Shown here in pieces: positions 52,101 through 63,501 of a stretch of 64,000 nt of DNA. The number at the start of each line of letters is the position of its first letter. The stretch's first letter is position 1. A program made the position numbers and the translations under genes. The notes under the pieces are model-generated. The model saw nothing but the letters and a program-made list of their open reading frames with translations. It ran no database searches and was not told where the DNA came from. The DNA comes from Streptantibioticus rubrisoli (GTDB lineage: Bacteria; Actinomycetota; Actinomycetes; Streptomycetales; Streptomycetaceae), in assembly GCF_024436055.1 (NCBI RefSeq), contig NZ_JANFNH010000007.1:101082-165081 (forward strand), given 5' to 3'.

Positions 52101-54075
52101 TGCGGTCCAGGCGCAGCCCGAAGTCGTACACCCACGCCCTGGTGCGGTCGGAGCGCTTCACCTCGTACGGGCGCTCGTCGACCACCTCGACGCCCAGCCG
52201 CTGGAGCACCGGCAGTACGGCGGACAGCGACACCGGCGCACCGGTGCGGTAGATCTTGAAGCGGCGCTCGCCGCGGGTGGCGCCCACCGGTTCGTACAGC
52301 GACAGCGTGAAGTCGCCCTCGGGCTTGAGCTGTTCGAGGTGCTGCAGGTCGGCGACGGCGGTGCGCGGGGTGAAGTCGGCCTTGTAGCCCTCGGGGAAGC
52401 CGTGGGCGTAGCGGCGGGACAGCTCGGCGGCCCGCTCCTCACCGCACTCGGCGGCCAGCGCCTCGTTGAAGCCGTCCTCCCAGGAGCGGGCGGCCTCCAC
52501 CAGCCGGGCCTCGATGCGGTCCACCTCGGCGTCGGTCAGCTCGGGCAGCTGGGTGCCCGGCGCGACCCGGATGACGAAGTGCAGCCGGGAGAGCACCGAT
52601 TCGGTGTTCCAGGCGGTGAAGTCGACGGTGCGGCCCTGGAGTTCTTCCTTGAGGATGTCGGTCAGCCGCAGCCGCACCGCGGTGGTGTAGCGGTCCCGCG
52701 GCAGGTAGATCAACGCCGAGTAGTAGCGGCCGTACTCGTCCTTGCGCAGAAACAGCCGCAGCCTGCGGCGCTCTTGCAGGTACAGCACGCTGGTGACGAT
52801 CGGACGCAGTTCGTCCGCGCTGGTTTGGAACAGCTCGTCGCGCGGGTAGGTCTCGAGGATCTGCAGCAGGTCGCGGCCGTCGTGACTATCGGGGGTGAAG
52901 CCCGCCCCGGAGAGCACTTCTTGCACCTTGCGGCGGATCACCGGGATCCGGGCGACCGACTCGGTGTAGGCGGCCGAGGAGAACAGTCCGAGGAAACGGC
53001 GCTCACCGGTCACGTTGCCGTCGGCGTCGAACGTCTTCACGCCGACGTAGTCGAGGTACGAGGGGCGGTGAACGGTGGCGCGGCTGTTGGCCTTGGTCAA
53101 GATCAGCAGCTTGGGCTCGCGTGCCTTGGCGCGGGCGTCCGTCGGGAGCCGGTTGAAGGACGGCGAGGCCGGGCCGCCGCCTTCGCTGACCCGGTGCTGC
53201 GGGTCGGAGCGCAGGATGCCCAGGCCGGTGCCGGGCACCGCGGTCAGCACGTCCTCGGGGGTGCCGTCCGGGCCGGGCTCGGTGGCCAGCCGGTACTCGC
53301 GGTACCCGAGGAAGGTGAAGTGGTCCTCGGCGAGCCAGCGCAGCAGCTCGCGGGCCTCGCTGACCTCCTGGTCGGGCAGCGGCGGCGGGCTCGCGGCCAG
53401 TTCGTCGGAGACGCGCAGCGCGGCGTCGCGCATCTTCTGCCAGTCCTCGACGGACTCGCGGACGTCGGAGAGCACACGGCGCAGGTCAGAGGTGATCTGG
53501 TGGAGGTCCTCGCGGTCGGTCTCACGGTCGACCTCGACGTGGATCCAGGACTCCACGCAGGCGTCGTGCGGCAGCTCGGCACCCGGCAGCTCGGCGCTGG
53601 CGGCCTCCACCAGGTTGCTGGTGCCGAGGATCTCCAGCAGCTTGCCGGTGACGTCGCGGCGGACGACGACCTGCGGGTGGATCACGACGTGGATCGCCCG
53701 GTCCTGGCGGGACAGCTCGTTGGTGACCGAGTCGACGAGGAACGGCATGTCGTCGGTGACGACCTCGACGACGGTGTGGCTGCAGGTCCAGCCGTTCTCC
53801 TCCACGGAGGGGGTGTGCACACGCACGTTGGCGGTGCCCTGGGGACGGACCTCCGCGAGGCGGTAGTGCGACAGCGCGGCGCCGTAGACGTCGACCGGGT
53901 CGCGGTCCACGATGTCCTCGGCGGCGGTGTGCAGGTAGTAGCGCTGGAGGAACGTCTGGACGGCCTCGGTCGTATCCAGGCCCGGTCCAGGTTCTCCCTC
54001 CGCCGGGCTGTTCTCAGCTACCCGTGCCGCCCGGTCGAGCAGCTCGGCCTTGGCTTCGTCCAGCTTGGTTTGCAT
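49120..54075 (-). CDS. NAD-specific glutamate dehydrogenase, large (180-kDa) type
   Basis: This gene encodes a 1651-residue enzyme, the same length I recall for the characterised large NAD-GDH of Streptomyces clavuligerus. It converts glutamate to 2-oxoglutarate and ammonia. The N-terminal ~700 residues carry ACT-like and helical domains ([37 protein letters not shown]). The catalytic core contains [54 protein letters not shown] and [18 protein letters not shown]. The start [13 protein letters not shown] is preceded by AGGAGTCACAGGAC. Transcribed alone. Confidence 0.97.
   Translation of the reverse strand: [1651 protein letters not shown]
49124..49151. terminator. 12-bp inverted repeat overlapping the gdh 3' end
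   Basis: CTATGCGTACGC (49124-49135) and GCGTACGCATAG (49140-49151) form a perfect stem around AGCA. It encodes the C-terminal MRTMRTLLR region and lies right before the stop codon, so the terminator-like stem is partly coding. Confidence 0.55.
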
Positions 54076-54448
54076 GTCCTGTGACTCCTGTCGCGCGCCG
54101 TTGCGTGACGTCAATGGGTGTGGTGGCACATCGCCCCAGCGCGGGATTGCCGTTCGGGAACGACGTTATGCCTAGGAGAGGGGTGTCCGGGCGGTTGTCC
54201 CAGGATTTGACCCGGATGTAACGGTCAGCGGCGACCCGGGCGTGGTGCCGCCCCGGACACGCGGGGGCTCCGTCGCCCCCGATGGCTATCGCGCTGATCA
54301 CGGAGCTAAGGCTATCTCTCCCGACGGGGAAGCTGTCAGCGACCTTTTATGTACAAAGACACAGGTCGATGTCGACACCGTGTCCACGTCGCCGACCCCC
54401 GCCACGGCCCACCACCGCCACAGCCGGTTCCGCTTGAGCCGCCTTGAC
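54076..54448. other. Intergenic region upstream of gdh
   Basis: This 373-base stretch carries the gdh promoter region. It also holds the hairpin GGGGGC-N6-GCCCCC at 54263-54280, which follows the HAD gene on the minus strand and is probably its terminator. No further gene is visible. Confidence 0.5.
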
Positions 54449-55102
54449 CTAGCCGACCAGCCGATGCGCCGTCTCCACCGCTTCCGCCAGGCTGTCCACC
54501 ACCGGCACACCCGCCACCTGCAGGCTGGCCCTGGAATGGGAACCCCCGGCGTAGAGCACGGCCCGCACGCCCGCCGCGGCCGCCGCCGTGGCGTCGTCCA
54601 CCGCGTCCCCGATGACCACCGTGCGCCGCGGCTCGACCCCGTCGAGCGCCGCGAGGTGACGTATCAGATGCTCCGCCTTGCCCTCACCGGACCGCCCCAC
54701 CCGGCCGTCGACCCGCACGAAGTGCGACTCGATGCCGTGCTCGCGCACCAGCGGCACCAGCCGGTCGTGCGGCGCGAGCGAGCACAGCGACTGGGTGCGC
54801 CCCGCCTCGACGACCGCCGCCAGCAGCTCCACGGCACCGGCGGCCAGACCGCAACCACCGGCCAGCGCCCAGTAGTGGCGGTGGAATATCGCGTCCATCA
54901 CCAACCACTCGTCCTGCGTCGGCAGCCGCCCGGTCAGCCGCTCGTAGAACCGCGGCACCGGCACGCAGTACAGCTCCCGGTACCTCTCGCGGGATATCGA
55001 CGGCAGGCCGATCTCGGCGAACGAGGCGTTCGTCGCCTCGACCACCGCGTCGACGTCGTCGAGCAGAGTCCCGTTCCAGTCCCAGACCAGGTGAGCCGTC
55101 AT
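54449..55102 (-). CDS. HAD-family hydrolase (phosphoglycolate phosphatase-like)
   Basis: This gene encodes a 217-residue haloacid dehalogenase-superfamily phosphatase. Motif I is VWDWNGTLLDD (nucleophile Asp, but Asn in place of the usual second Asp). The helical cap follows, motif II is near SLCSLAPHDRL, motif III Lys is in SGEGKAEHLIRHL, and motif IV is VVIGDAVDDATAAAAAGV. DWNGT variants are common in actinobacterial members and are usually active. The substrate is unknown. The start MTAHLVWDWNG fits homologues; the ribosome site is weak. It overlaps nothing and is 43 bases downstream of the DUF6912 gene. Confidence 0.88.
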   Translation of the reverse strand: MTAHLVWDWNGTLLDDVDAVVEATNASFAEIGLPSISRERYRELYCVPVPRFYERLTGRLPTQDEWLVMDAIFHRHYWALAGGCGLAAGAVELLAAVVEAGRTQSLCSLAPHDRLVPLVREHGIESHFVRVDGRVGRSGEGKAEHLIRHLAALDGVEPRRTVVIGDAVDDATAAAAAGVRAVLYAGGSHSRASLQVAGVPVVDSLAEAVETAHRLVG

Positions 55103-55145
55103 GCCCAAGACGGTACCGGCGGGGTCTGACAATCGGGCCGTGGGC

Positions 55146-55652
55146 TCAGCCGATCAGCGCCGGGATCTCCTGCGTGGCGTACCAGAGCAGCTCGTGGTCC
55201 TCGGCCCCGTCCACCACGAACCGCGCGTCGTCATCGCCCGCGTCCGCCGCGCCCAGCGCCTCGGCGGCCGCCGCCACATCCGGCTCGGCGTCCCCGGCGT
55301 CCACGTGCACCGCCGCCGCCCTGGCCAGCGGCACCGCCGCCACCAGGCGCACCACGCCCAAGGCGGCCGGGTCCAGACCGCGGTCCGGATCGACGGTCAC
55401 CGCTGCGTCCGGCACGTCGACCGCGACCACCACGCGACGGCGCGCTGCGGCGGCGTCCCCGGCCAGCAGCCGCAGGCTGGCCTGCGCCGCCCGGGACAAG
55501 GCGGCGTACTCCAGTTCCTCGATGTCATCCGAGACGTACCACTCGCGCAGCGCCGGCGTGACCGCGTACGCGTCCAGCGGTGCCGAACCCAGCTCGCCCG
55601 CCTTGTGCGCCTCGGCGAGTCCGGGCAGGGTCGTGGGGATGTAGACGCGCAT
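55146..55652 (-). CDS. DUF6912-like conserved actinobacterial protein
   Basis: This gene encodes a 168-residue soluble protein that begins MRVYIPTTLPGLAEAHKAGE and contains TPALREWYVSDDIEELEYAALSRAAQAS, RRVVVAVDVPDAAV and the C-terminal LLWYATQEIPALI. These are features of a streptomycete conserved family of unknown function that I place as DUF6912 from memory. It is co-oriented with the downstream HAD gene. Upstream frame extension is arginine-rich and unlikely coding. Confidence 0.85.
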   Translation of the reverse strand: MRVYIPTTLPGLAEAHKAGELGSAPLDAYAVTPALREWYVSDDIEELEYAALSRAAQASLRLLAGDAAAARRRVVVAVDVPDAAVTVDPDRGLDPAALGVVRLVAAVPLARAAAVHVDAGDAEPDVAAAAEALGAADAGDDDARFVVDGAEDHELLWYATQEIPALIG

Positions 55653-55970
55653 CGCTGCCGCTCCGTGGCCGTACCGATGAGGAACGGTCTCAGCATACGG
55701 TCGCACCCCGCGCGGCCGGTCACCCGCGCGGGCCGCAGGTCCCCCTTCGTGCGGTGTGCCCCGGCCCGGCCAACCGCCCCGACCGCCCCGGAAGCTGTCG
55801 ATCCGGTGCGCCAGCACGCGCCCATCACCCTGATAGGTGAATTCCGCGGCCTTTCCCCCGCCGCCCGACCGGGCCTTGTCGCCGCCGTCGCGGGCTCGCT
55901 AGAAGTCTCCTCGACCACGCACGGCAACCGCCCGGCGGCCTTCCGCCGGGCAGAGCGGGGGAATCCAGCC
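55653..55970. other. Divergent intergenic region
   Basis: This 318-base region separates the DUF6912 gene (minus) from the Rv3235-like gene (plus). It should contain both promoters. A partial palindrome near 55830-55850 (accctgataggtgaattc) is the only AT-richer spot. No gene is seen. Confidence 0.3.
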
Positions 55971-56477
55971 ATGACGACCAGCACGTTCGACACGCCAGCG
56001 GCCGCCCGCCGCCCGGCCCGCACCACCACCCGGCGGCCACCGGCAGTCACCGGACCGCCCGCCCGCCGCGACATCCGGCGCCCCGGCCCGCCCGGCCCCC
56101 GCCCACACCGCCCCGGCCGCGAACCGGACCAGCCCGCGGCGCGGCGGGCGCAGGCGCACTGGTGGTTCGCCGACCGGCTGGTGGAAGTCCTCAGCGGCCG
56201 CCGCCCGGCGTCCTGGATGCTCGGCCACACCTTTGGCGAGGCCGCCCACGAACGGCTGTGGCAGCTGGCCTGCCAAGGCGTGCTGCGCCCGCCCAAGGGC
56301 CGCCCCACGCCCCGGGTACACGGCTGCGGCTACCGCACACCCGCGCCCGGGGTGCGCGAGGCGTTCGCGCGGGTCCGCTCCGGAGACGCGCTGCGGGCGC
56401 TGGCGTTCCGGCTGGAACTCGGTGCCGACCGCCGCTGGCGCTGCACCGCCGTGGAATGCGCGGGCCCGCCATGGTGA
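55971..56477 (+). CDS. Rv3235-family protein
   Basis: This gene encodes a 168-residue protein with a disordered, Pro/Arg-rich N-terminal half. The conserved C-terminal domain (AHWWFADRLVEVLSGRRPASWMLGHTFGEAAHERLWQLA ... VREAFARVRSGDALRALAFRLE) has a closing strand (RRWRCTAVECAG). It matches the Rv3235 family of actinobacteria, a helical partner of unknown function usually found beside secA. GAGCGGGGGAA precedes the ATG. It is convergent with secA, 56 bases apart. Confidence 0.87.
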   Translation: MTTSTFDTPAAARRPARTTTRRPPAVTGPPARRDIRRPGPPGPRPHRPGREPDQPAARRAQAHWWFADRLVEVLSGRRPASWMLGHTFGEAAHERLWQLACQGVLRPPKGRPTPRVHGCGYRTPAPGVREAFARVRSGDALRALAFRLELGADRRWRCTAVECAGPPW

Positions 56478-56533
56478 CGCGCCAGGGCCGGGCCGCCCTC
56501 ATCGGCAACCCGGCCCCGTACCCGCTTTCGCTG

Positions 56534-59317
<2,784 letters not shown>

Positions 59318-59542
59318 GTAGGCTGGCTCCTTGCCGGTCGGGCCTGGCACGTTTCTCTCGCACTGGGCACAGCGGGTGTTTCGCTGGCTGTATACAGCTG
59401 TCTACAGCCTCCGCTGCACCGGCCATCGTAAGCGAGGACACCAGCCCGTCGGGAGGTCCGCCGTCGGACCCGCGCGCTGTCACTCCGGTCAGTGACGGAA
59501 ATTACCCGCCCAACGGGGCGAGCCGCCGGAAATACTCCCCTG

Positions 59543-60133
59543 ATGGAACCCGTCATTCTGACCACCGAACGCCTGCTCCTGCGCCCCCTGGAGCCCCGCG
59601 ACACCGACGACGTCCACACCGCCTGCCAGGACCCCGACATCCAGCGCTGGACGTCGGTCCCCTCCCCTTACAGGCGCGAACACGCGCAAGCGTTCATCGA
59701 ACGGATCTCCCCGGACGGGTGGCGGAACGACACCCAGTACTCCTTCGGCGTGTTCACCAAGGACCACGGCCAGCTCGTCGGCACCATCGGCCTGGTGCGG
59801 CTCGCACTCCTGCACACCGAGGAACGGCAGGCCGAACTCGGCTACTGGACGGCCAGCCCGCAACGCGGCCACGGGTACACCACGGAAGCCTCACGCGCCG
59901 TGTGCCAGTGGGCCTTCACCACGCTCGGCGTACAGCGCATGGAGTGGTACGCCGAAGTGGGCAACGCCGCATCACGGGCGGTCGCCCTCAAGACCGGCTT
60001 CCGGATGGAGGGCACCCTGCGCGCCCGCATCGTCCACCAGGGCGTCCGGCGCGACGCCTGGATCGGCGCGCTGCTGCCGTCCGACTGGTCACTGGAGTCG
60101 GCCACCCCGTACCTGCCCCACCCAAGGCCCTGA
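59543..60133 (+). CDS. GNAT acetyltransferase (RimJ/RimL-like)
   Basis: This gene encodes a 196-residue N-acetyltransferase. The typical start VILTTERLLLRPLEPRDTDDV is followed by YSFGVFTKDHGQLVGTIGLV, GYWTASPQRGHGYTTEASRAVCQWAF (acetyl-CoA pyrophosphate loop, Q/RxxGxG/A variant) and RAVALKTGFRMEGTLR. The acceptor could be a ribosomal protein N-terminus or a small molecule; not predictable. The ribosome site is weak. It is divergent from secA and followed by the AlkX-like gene. Confidence 0.92.
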   Translation: MEPVILTTERLLLRPLEPRDTDDVHTACQDPDIQRWTSVPSPYRREHAQAFIERISPDGWRNDTQYSFGVFTKDHGQLVGTIGLVRLALLHTEERQAELGYWTASPQRGHGYTTEASRAVCQWAFTTLGVQRMEWYAEVGNAASRAVALKTGFRMEGTLRARIVHQGVRRDAWIGALLPSDWSLESATPYLPHPRP

Positions 60134-60179
60134 CCGCGCGCCACGAGCGTTGTCAGTGGTGCCCCCTACGCTGATCCAC

Positions 60180-61439
60180 ATGACGAATCCGCCGCGCACC
60201 AAGCCCGCCACCCGGCGCCCCGAGGCCACGCTCACAGCCGACGAGGCCCGCCGGATAGCGCTGCGCGCCCAAGGGCTGCTCGGCGCGCCGGACCGGCGCG
60301 GCGGGGTACGCGGAATGCTGCGGCGGCTCGGCGCCGTCCAACTCGACACCATCTCGGTACTGGCCCGCTCCCACGAACTCGTCCCGTACGCCCGGCTGGG
60401 CGGGGTGGGCCGCACGACGGTGGAATCGGCGTACTGGGGTACGAGCCTGCCCGCGCCCCGCCGATCACCCGAGGACACCGGCGCGGTGGCCTTTGAGTAC
60501 TGGTCGCACGCGGCATGCGTACTGCCCATCGACGAATGGCCGCACTTCGCCTTCCGCCGCCGGGCCCGCCGCGCCAAGGGCCACCGCTGGCACGTACTGC
60601 GAGACGCCCAGCGGTCCTGCGCCGCGGTACTCGACCGGCTCAAGGCCGACGGCCCGCTGACCTCCACCGAACTGGGCGGCGCCAAGAACGGCGGACCGTG
60701 GTGGGACTGGTCCGAGACCAAGATCGCCGTGGAGTGGCTGCTGGACACCGGCGACGTGGTGTGCACCCAGCGGCGCGGCTGGAAACGCGTCTACGACCTC
60801 GCCGAACGCGCCGTCCCCGACTCCCTGCGACACGACGGCCTGACCGACACCGAATGCCTGCGCCGCCTCGTCGCCCAGGCGGGCACGGCCCTGGGCGTGG
60901 CCACCCGGGCCGACCTGGCCGACTACCACCGGCTCAAAACCGAACAGGTCGACGCGGTGATCGAGGACACCGGCCTGGTTCCGGTCGAGGTCGAAGGCTG
61001 GGCCACCGGACGGAACGCCACACGCAACCGCGCGGGTGAGGCGTGGGCCGACCCCACGGCACTGTCGACCCCACCGCGCGGCAGGCACCGCACCACCTTG
61101 CTGTCCCCGTTCGACTCCCTGATCTGGGACCGCGCCCGCACCCAGCGGATCTTCGACTTCACCCACCGCCTGGAAGCCTACGTACCCAAACCCCAGCGCA
61201 TACACGGCTACTTCGCCATGCCACTGCTCGCGGGCGGCAAACTCGTCGGCCGCGTGGACCCGGCGCGCGAGGGCCGCACCCTGGTGGCCCGGCAGGTCTC
61301 AGTGGCCGGGCCCAAGGCCATCGCACCCATGGCGCAGGCACTACGGGAGGCGGCCGAGTGGGTGGACTGCGACACGATACGGGTGGAACGCCTGGACGAC
61401 CAGAAGCTGAAAGCCGAACTGATCAGACAACTGGGCTGA
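60180..61439 (+). CDS. AlkX/YcaQ-type (HTH_42) DNA glycosylase
   Basis: This gene encodes a 419-residue winged-helix protein of the HTH_42 family. Homologues such as E. coli AlkX (YcaQ) unhook DNA interstrand crosslinks. Recognised features are EARRIALRAQGLLG at the N-terminus, the catalytic QxD-type motif in LGAVQLDTISVLARSHELV (Q54, D56) and FEYWSHAACVLPIDEWPHF. The C-terminal signatures are LLSPFDSLIWDRARTQRIFDF and GGKLVGRVDPAREGRTL. Repair of alkylated or crosslinked DNA is expected. The start MTNPPRTK was chosen over an ATG-less upstream extension; only about 45 bases separate it from the GNAT gene. Confidence 0.9.
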   Translation: MTNPPRTKPATRRPEATLTADEARRIALRAQGLLGAPDRRGGVRGMLRRLGAVQLDTISVLARSHELVPYARLGGVGRTTVESAYWGTSLPAPRRSPEDTGAVAFEYWSHAACVLPIDEWPHFAFRRRARRAKGHRWHVLRDAQRSCAAVLDRLKADGPLTSTELGGAKNGGPWWDWSETKIAVEWLLDTGDVVCTQRRGWKRVYDLAERAVPDSLRHDGLTDTECLRRLVAQAGTALGVATRADLADYHRLKTEQVDAVIEDTGLVPVEVEGWATGRNATRNRAGEAWADPTALSTPPRGRHRTTLLSPFDSLIWDRARTQRIFDFTHRLEAYVPKPQRIHGYFAMPLLAGGKLVGRVDPAREGRTLVARQVSVAGPKAIAPMAQALREAAEWVDCDTIRVERLDDQKLKAELIRQLG

Positions 61440-61477
61440 GCGGCAAGCGCGTTGCCGACTACCTGATCTGTTGCCGA

Positions 61478-62206
61478 CTACCTGATCTCCAGGATCTTCT
61501 CGCGCATCGCGTACACCACCGCCTCCATCCGGGAGTGCAACTGCAACTTCTCCAGGATGTTGCGCACATGGTTCTTCACGGTGTTCTCGCTGATGAACAA
61601 CTCCTTGGCGATATCACGGTTGTTCATCCCCGTGGCGACCAGCTTGAGCACCTCCAACTCGCGGTCCGTGAGCCGAGGAGCGGGCACCAGACGACGCTCG
61701 TCGGTGCGCTGGATCATCGACTTGAACTCGGTCAGCAGCTTGGACGCCATCGACGGGCTGATCTGCGACTGGCCATCGGCAACCGCGCGGATCGCGGTGG
61801 ACACCTCGTCCGTGGAGATCTCCTTCAGGAGATACCCCGTGGCCCCCGCCTTGATCGCCTCGTAGAGGTCGGCCTCCTCATCGCTGATCGTCAGCATGAT
61901 GATCTTCGCGCTGGGCGCCACCTCCTTGATGGACGTACACGCCTCGATACCGCCGCGCCGCGGCATCCGCACATCCATCAACACGATGTCCGGCAACAGA
62001 TCGGCCGCCTTCTCCACGGCCTCCGCCCCGTCCCCGGCCTCGCCGACGACCTGGATGTCCTCCTCCTGCGCCAGCACGATCTCCAGACCGCGCCGGAACA
62101 AGGCATGATCGTCCACGACCAGGACCCTGATGGGCTCGCTGCGCCGCTCGCCCGCGCCCCGGCCGTCGTCCCCCTCAACGGCCGCCGACTCGAAGCTGTC
62201 CGGCAT
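61478..62206 (-). CDS. NarL/FixJ-family response regulator
   Basis: This gene encodes a 242-residue two-component regulator. The receiver domain has the acidic pair at Asp32-Asp33 (VDDHALFRRGLEIVL), the phospho-acceptor Asp78 (LPDIVLMDVRMPRRGG) and the Lys of YLLKEISTDEV. The LuxR-type helix-turn-helix is LTDRELEVLKLVATGMNNRDIAKEL through SENTVKNHVRNILEKL (about 174-216). There is no sensor kinase next to it, so it is orphan here. AGGGGGAGGAACCG precedes the ATG. It is 180 bases downstream of hpf. Confidence 0.94.
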   Translation of the reverse strand: MPDSFESAAVEGDDGRGAGERRSEPIRVLVVDDHALFRRGLEIVLAQEEDIQVVGEAGDGAEAVEKAADLLPDIVLMDVRMPRRGGIEACTSIKEVAPSAKIIMLTISDEEADLYEAIKAGATGYLLKEISTDEVSTAIRAVADGQSQISPSMASKLLTEFKSMIQRTDERRLVPAPRLTDRELEVLKLVATGMNNRDIAKELFISENTVKNHVRNILEKLQLHSRMEAVVYAMREKILEIR

Positions 62207-62386
62207 CGGTTCCTCCCCCTCAGCCCAGTGCCCCAGGCAACATCGCTGCACAGCGATGGCCGACCAACCATCCCCCATCACAGGCCGGTTGGCACAACCA
62301 CCATGATTTCATGCCGTACAACGACGCGCGGTTCTCCACGGACACAGTGACGCCCCCGGACTCGCCAGGGGCGCCACCGGCTCCTG

Positions 62387-63064
62387 TCACCGACGCAGCG
62401 CCCCACCCGCGCCGGTGGGGGGCTCCGCCTCGGGATCCTCCTTGAGGTAGATGACGCCGTAGTCATAGCCGTGACGCCGATAGACAACGCTCGGTTGGTG
62501 CCGTTCGGAGTCGACGAACAGATAGAAGTCGTGGCCGACCAGCTCCATCTCATAGAGCGCCTGGTCGAGCGTCATCGGGGATGCGGCGTGGGTCTTCTCG
62601 CGGACGACCAACGGGCCTTCACCCTGGACATCCAGCGGCCCCGCCTTGGTGGTGGGAACGCCGTCGGCGGCACCTTCCGCGCCCGCCCGCGCACTGAGCG
62701 TGGCCAGGGGCGCGGTGTACTCGGCGACACTTACCGCGGCACGGCCACCACGACGGGCCATGTGCCGCTTGTCGGCAAGCTTGCGCAGCTGCGCTTCCAA
62801 CTTGCTGGTCGCCGCGTCCAGCGCCGCGTACGGATCACTCGCCGCCGCTTCGGCCCGGATCACCGGGCCTCGGGAACGCAGCGTGAGCTCGACCCGGTCG
62901 GAACGGTCGGCAAGCCGCGGGTTGTGCTCCTTGGAGACTTCGACATCCAGGCGGATCGCCTTGCCGTCCAGCTTCTGGATCTTGTCCAGCTTCAACTTCT
63001 CGGCGACGTGCTTGCGGAACCGCTCGGGCACCTCGGTCTTACGGCCCTTGACGACGATGTCCAC
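62387..63064 (-). CDS. hpf: Long-form ribosome hibernation promoting factor
   Basis: This gene encodes a 225-residue HPF. The N-terminal ribosome-binding domain (MDIVVKGRKTEVPERFRKHV ... DPYAALDAATSKLEAQLRKLADK) is followed by a linker and the C-terminal dimerisation domain (MTLDQALYEMELVGHDFYLF to HGYDYGVIYLKE). Long HPFs dimerise 70S ribosomes into 100S particles on starvation. The start is GTG with GGAG six bases upstream. The upstream region contains a possible leader peptide, hairpin and stress-type promoter. Confidence 0.97.
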   Translation of the reverse strand: MDIVVKGRKTEVPERFRKHVAEKLKLDKIQKLDGKAIRLDVEVSKEHNPRLADRSDRVELTLRSRGPVIRAEAAASDPYAALDAATSKLEAQLRKLADKRHMARRGGRAAVSVAEYTAPLATLSARAGAEGAADGVPTTKAGPLDVQGEGPLVVREKTHAASPMTLDQALYEMELVGHDFYLFVDSERHQPSVVYRRHGYDYGVIYLKEDPEAEPPTGAGGALRR

Positions 63065-63119
63065 GCAGAACTCCGTTCCCGGACAGCCCCGCGCGCGCGG
63101 GGCACATCCCTTGCGCTAA

Positions 63120-63173
63120 GGCCGGCGGGCACAGGTCCCGTCCGGCACTGCGATCACTGCCACCCCGCCGGCC
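63120..63173 (-). promoter_or_regulatory. Stable hairpin ahead of hpf
   Basis: GGCCGGCGGG (63120-63129) and CCCGCCGGCC (63164-63173) form a perfect 10-bp stem 56 bases before the hpf start, enclosing the end of the possible leader ORF. No T-run follows, so it may act on translation or as a rho-type pause site rather than a simple terminator. Confidence 0.45.
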
Positions 63174-63210
63174 CCGGAGGGCTCCGGAGCAGCGAGGCCG
63201 CGGCTTTCAC
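63154..63210 (-). CDS. Possible 18-residue leader peptide before hpf
   Basis: A GTG with a GGAGGAGGAG ribosome site opens an 18-codon frame (MKAAASLLRSPPGPAGWQ, then TGA). Its end lies inside the following hairpin. The strong ribosome site and placement suggest a leader peptide, but the frame is short and could be chance. Confidence 0.3.
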   Translation of the reverse strand: MKAAASLLRSPPGPAGWQ

Positions 63211-63477
63211 CTCCTCCTCCCCCGAGGGGAAGATCAACACCCCGTCCGTGCGACAGGAATGCTGGTGCCCGGCTGGGCGGAGTACGACTGATGCCATGCA
63301 CACCGAATGCCGCAACTTCTACCAAGTCCGGCGATCAGCGACATAGCACCTGACCCTCCTCACAACCGAACATAGCCCTCGGGAGCCGAGGTCGGCACCC
63401 CCTGTGGGGCTCTACCTCCGTTCGGGTGCATCCCCTCTCGTACTACCTGCAACGATGAACCGCCGTAGTCGGTTCCG

Positions 63478-63501
63478 ATACCCCTGTGACCAGGTGAAAT
63501 C
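63478..63501 (-). promoter_or_regulatory. Possible SigB/SigH-type promoter of hpf
   Basis: On the minus strand GATT, 14 bases and GGGTAT match the GNNT-N14-16-GGGTAY pattern of Streptomyces stress sigma factors. It would give a roughly 400-base leader to hpf. Confidence 0.25.

Noticed and set aside
49126..54084. Very long plus-strand open frame opposite gdh
   Set aside because: It covers the same span as the recognisable glutamate dehydrogenase, with repetitive His/Gln/Arg/Val composition; an artefact of GC-rich codon bias.
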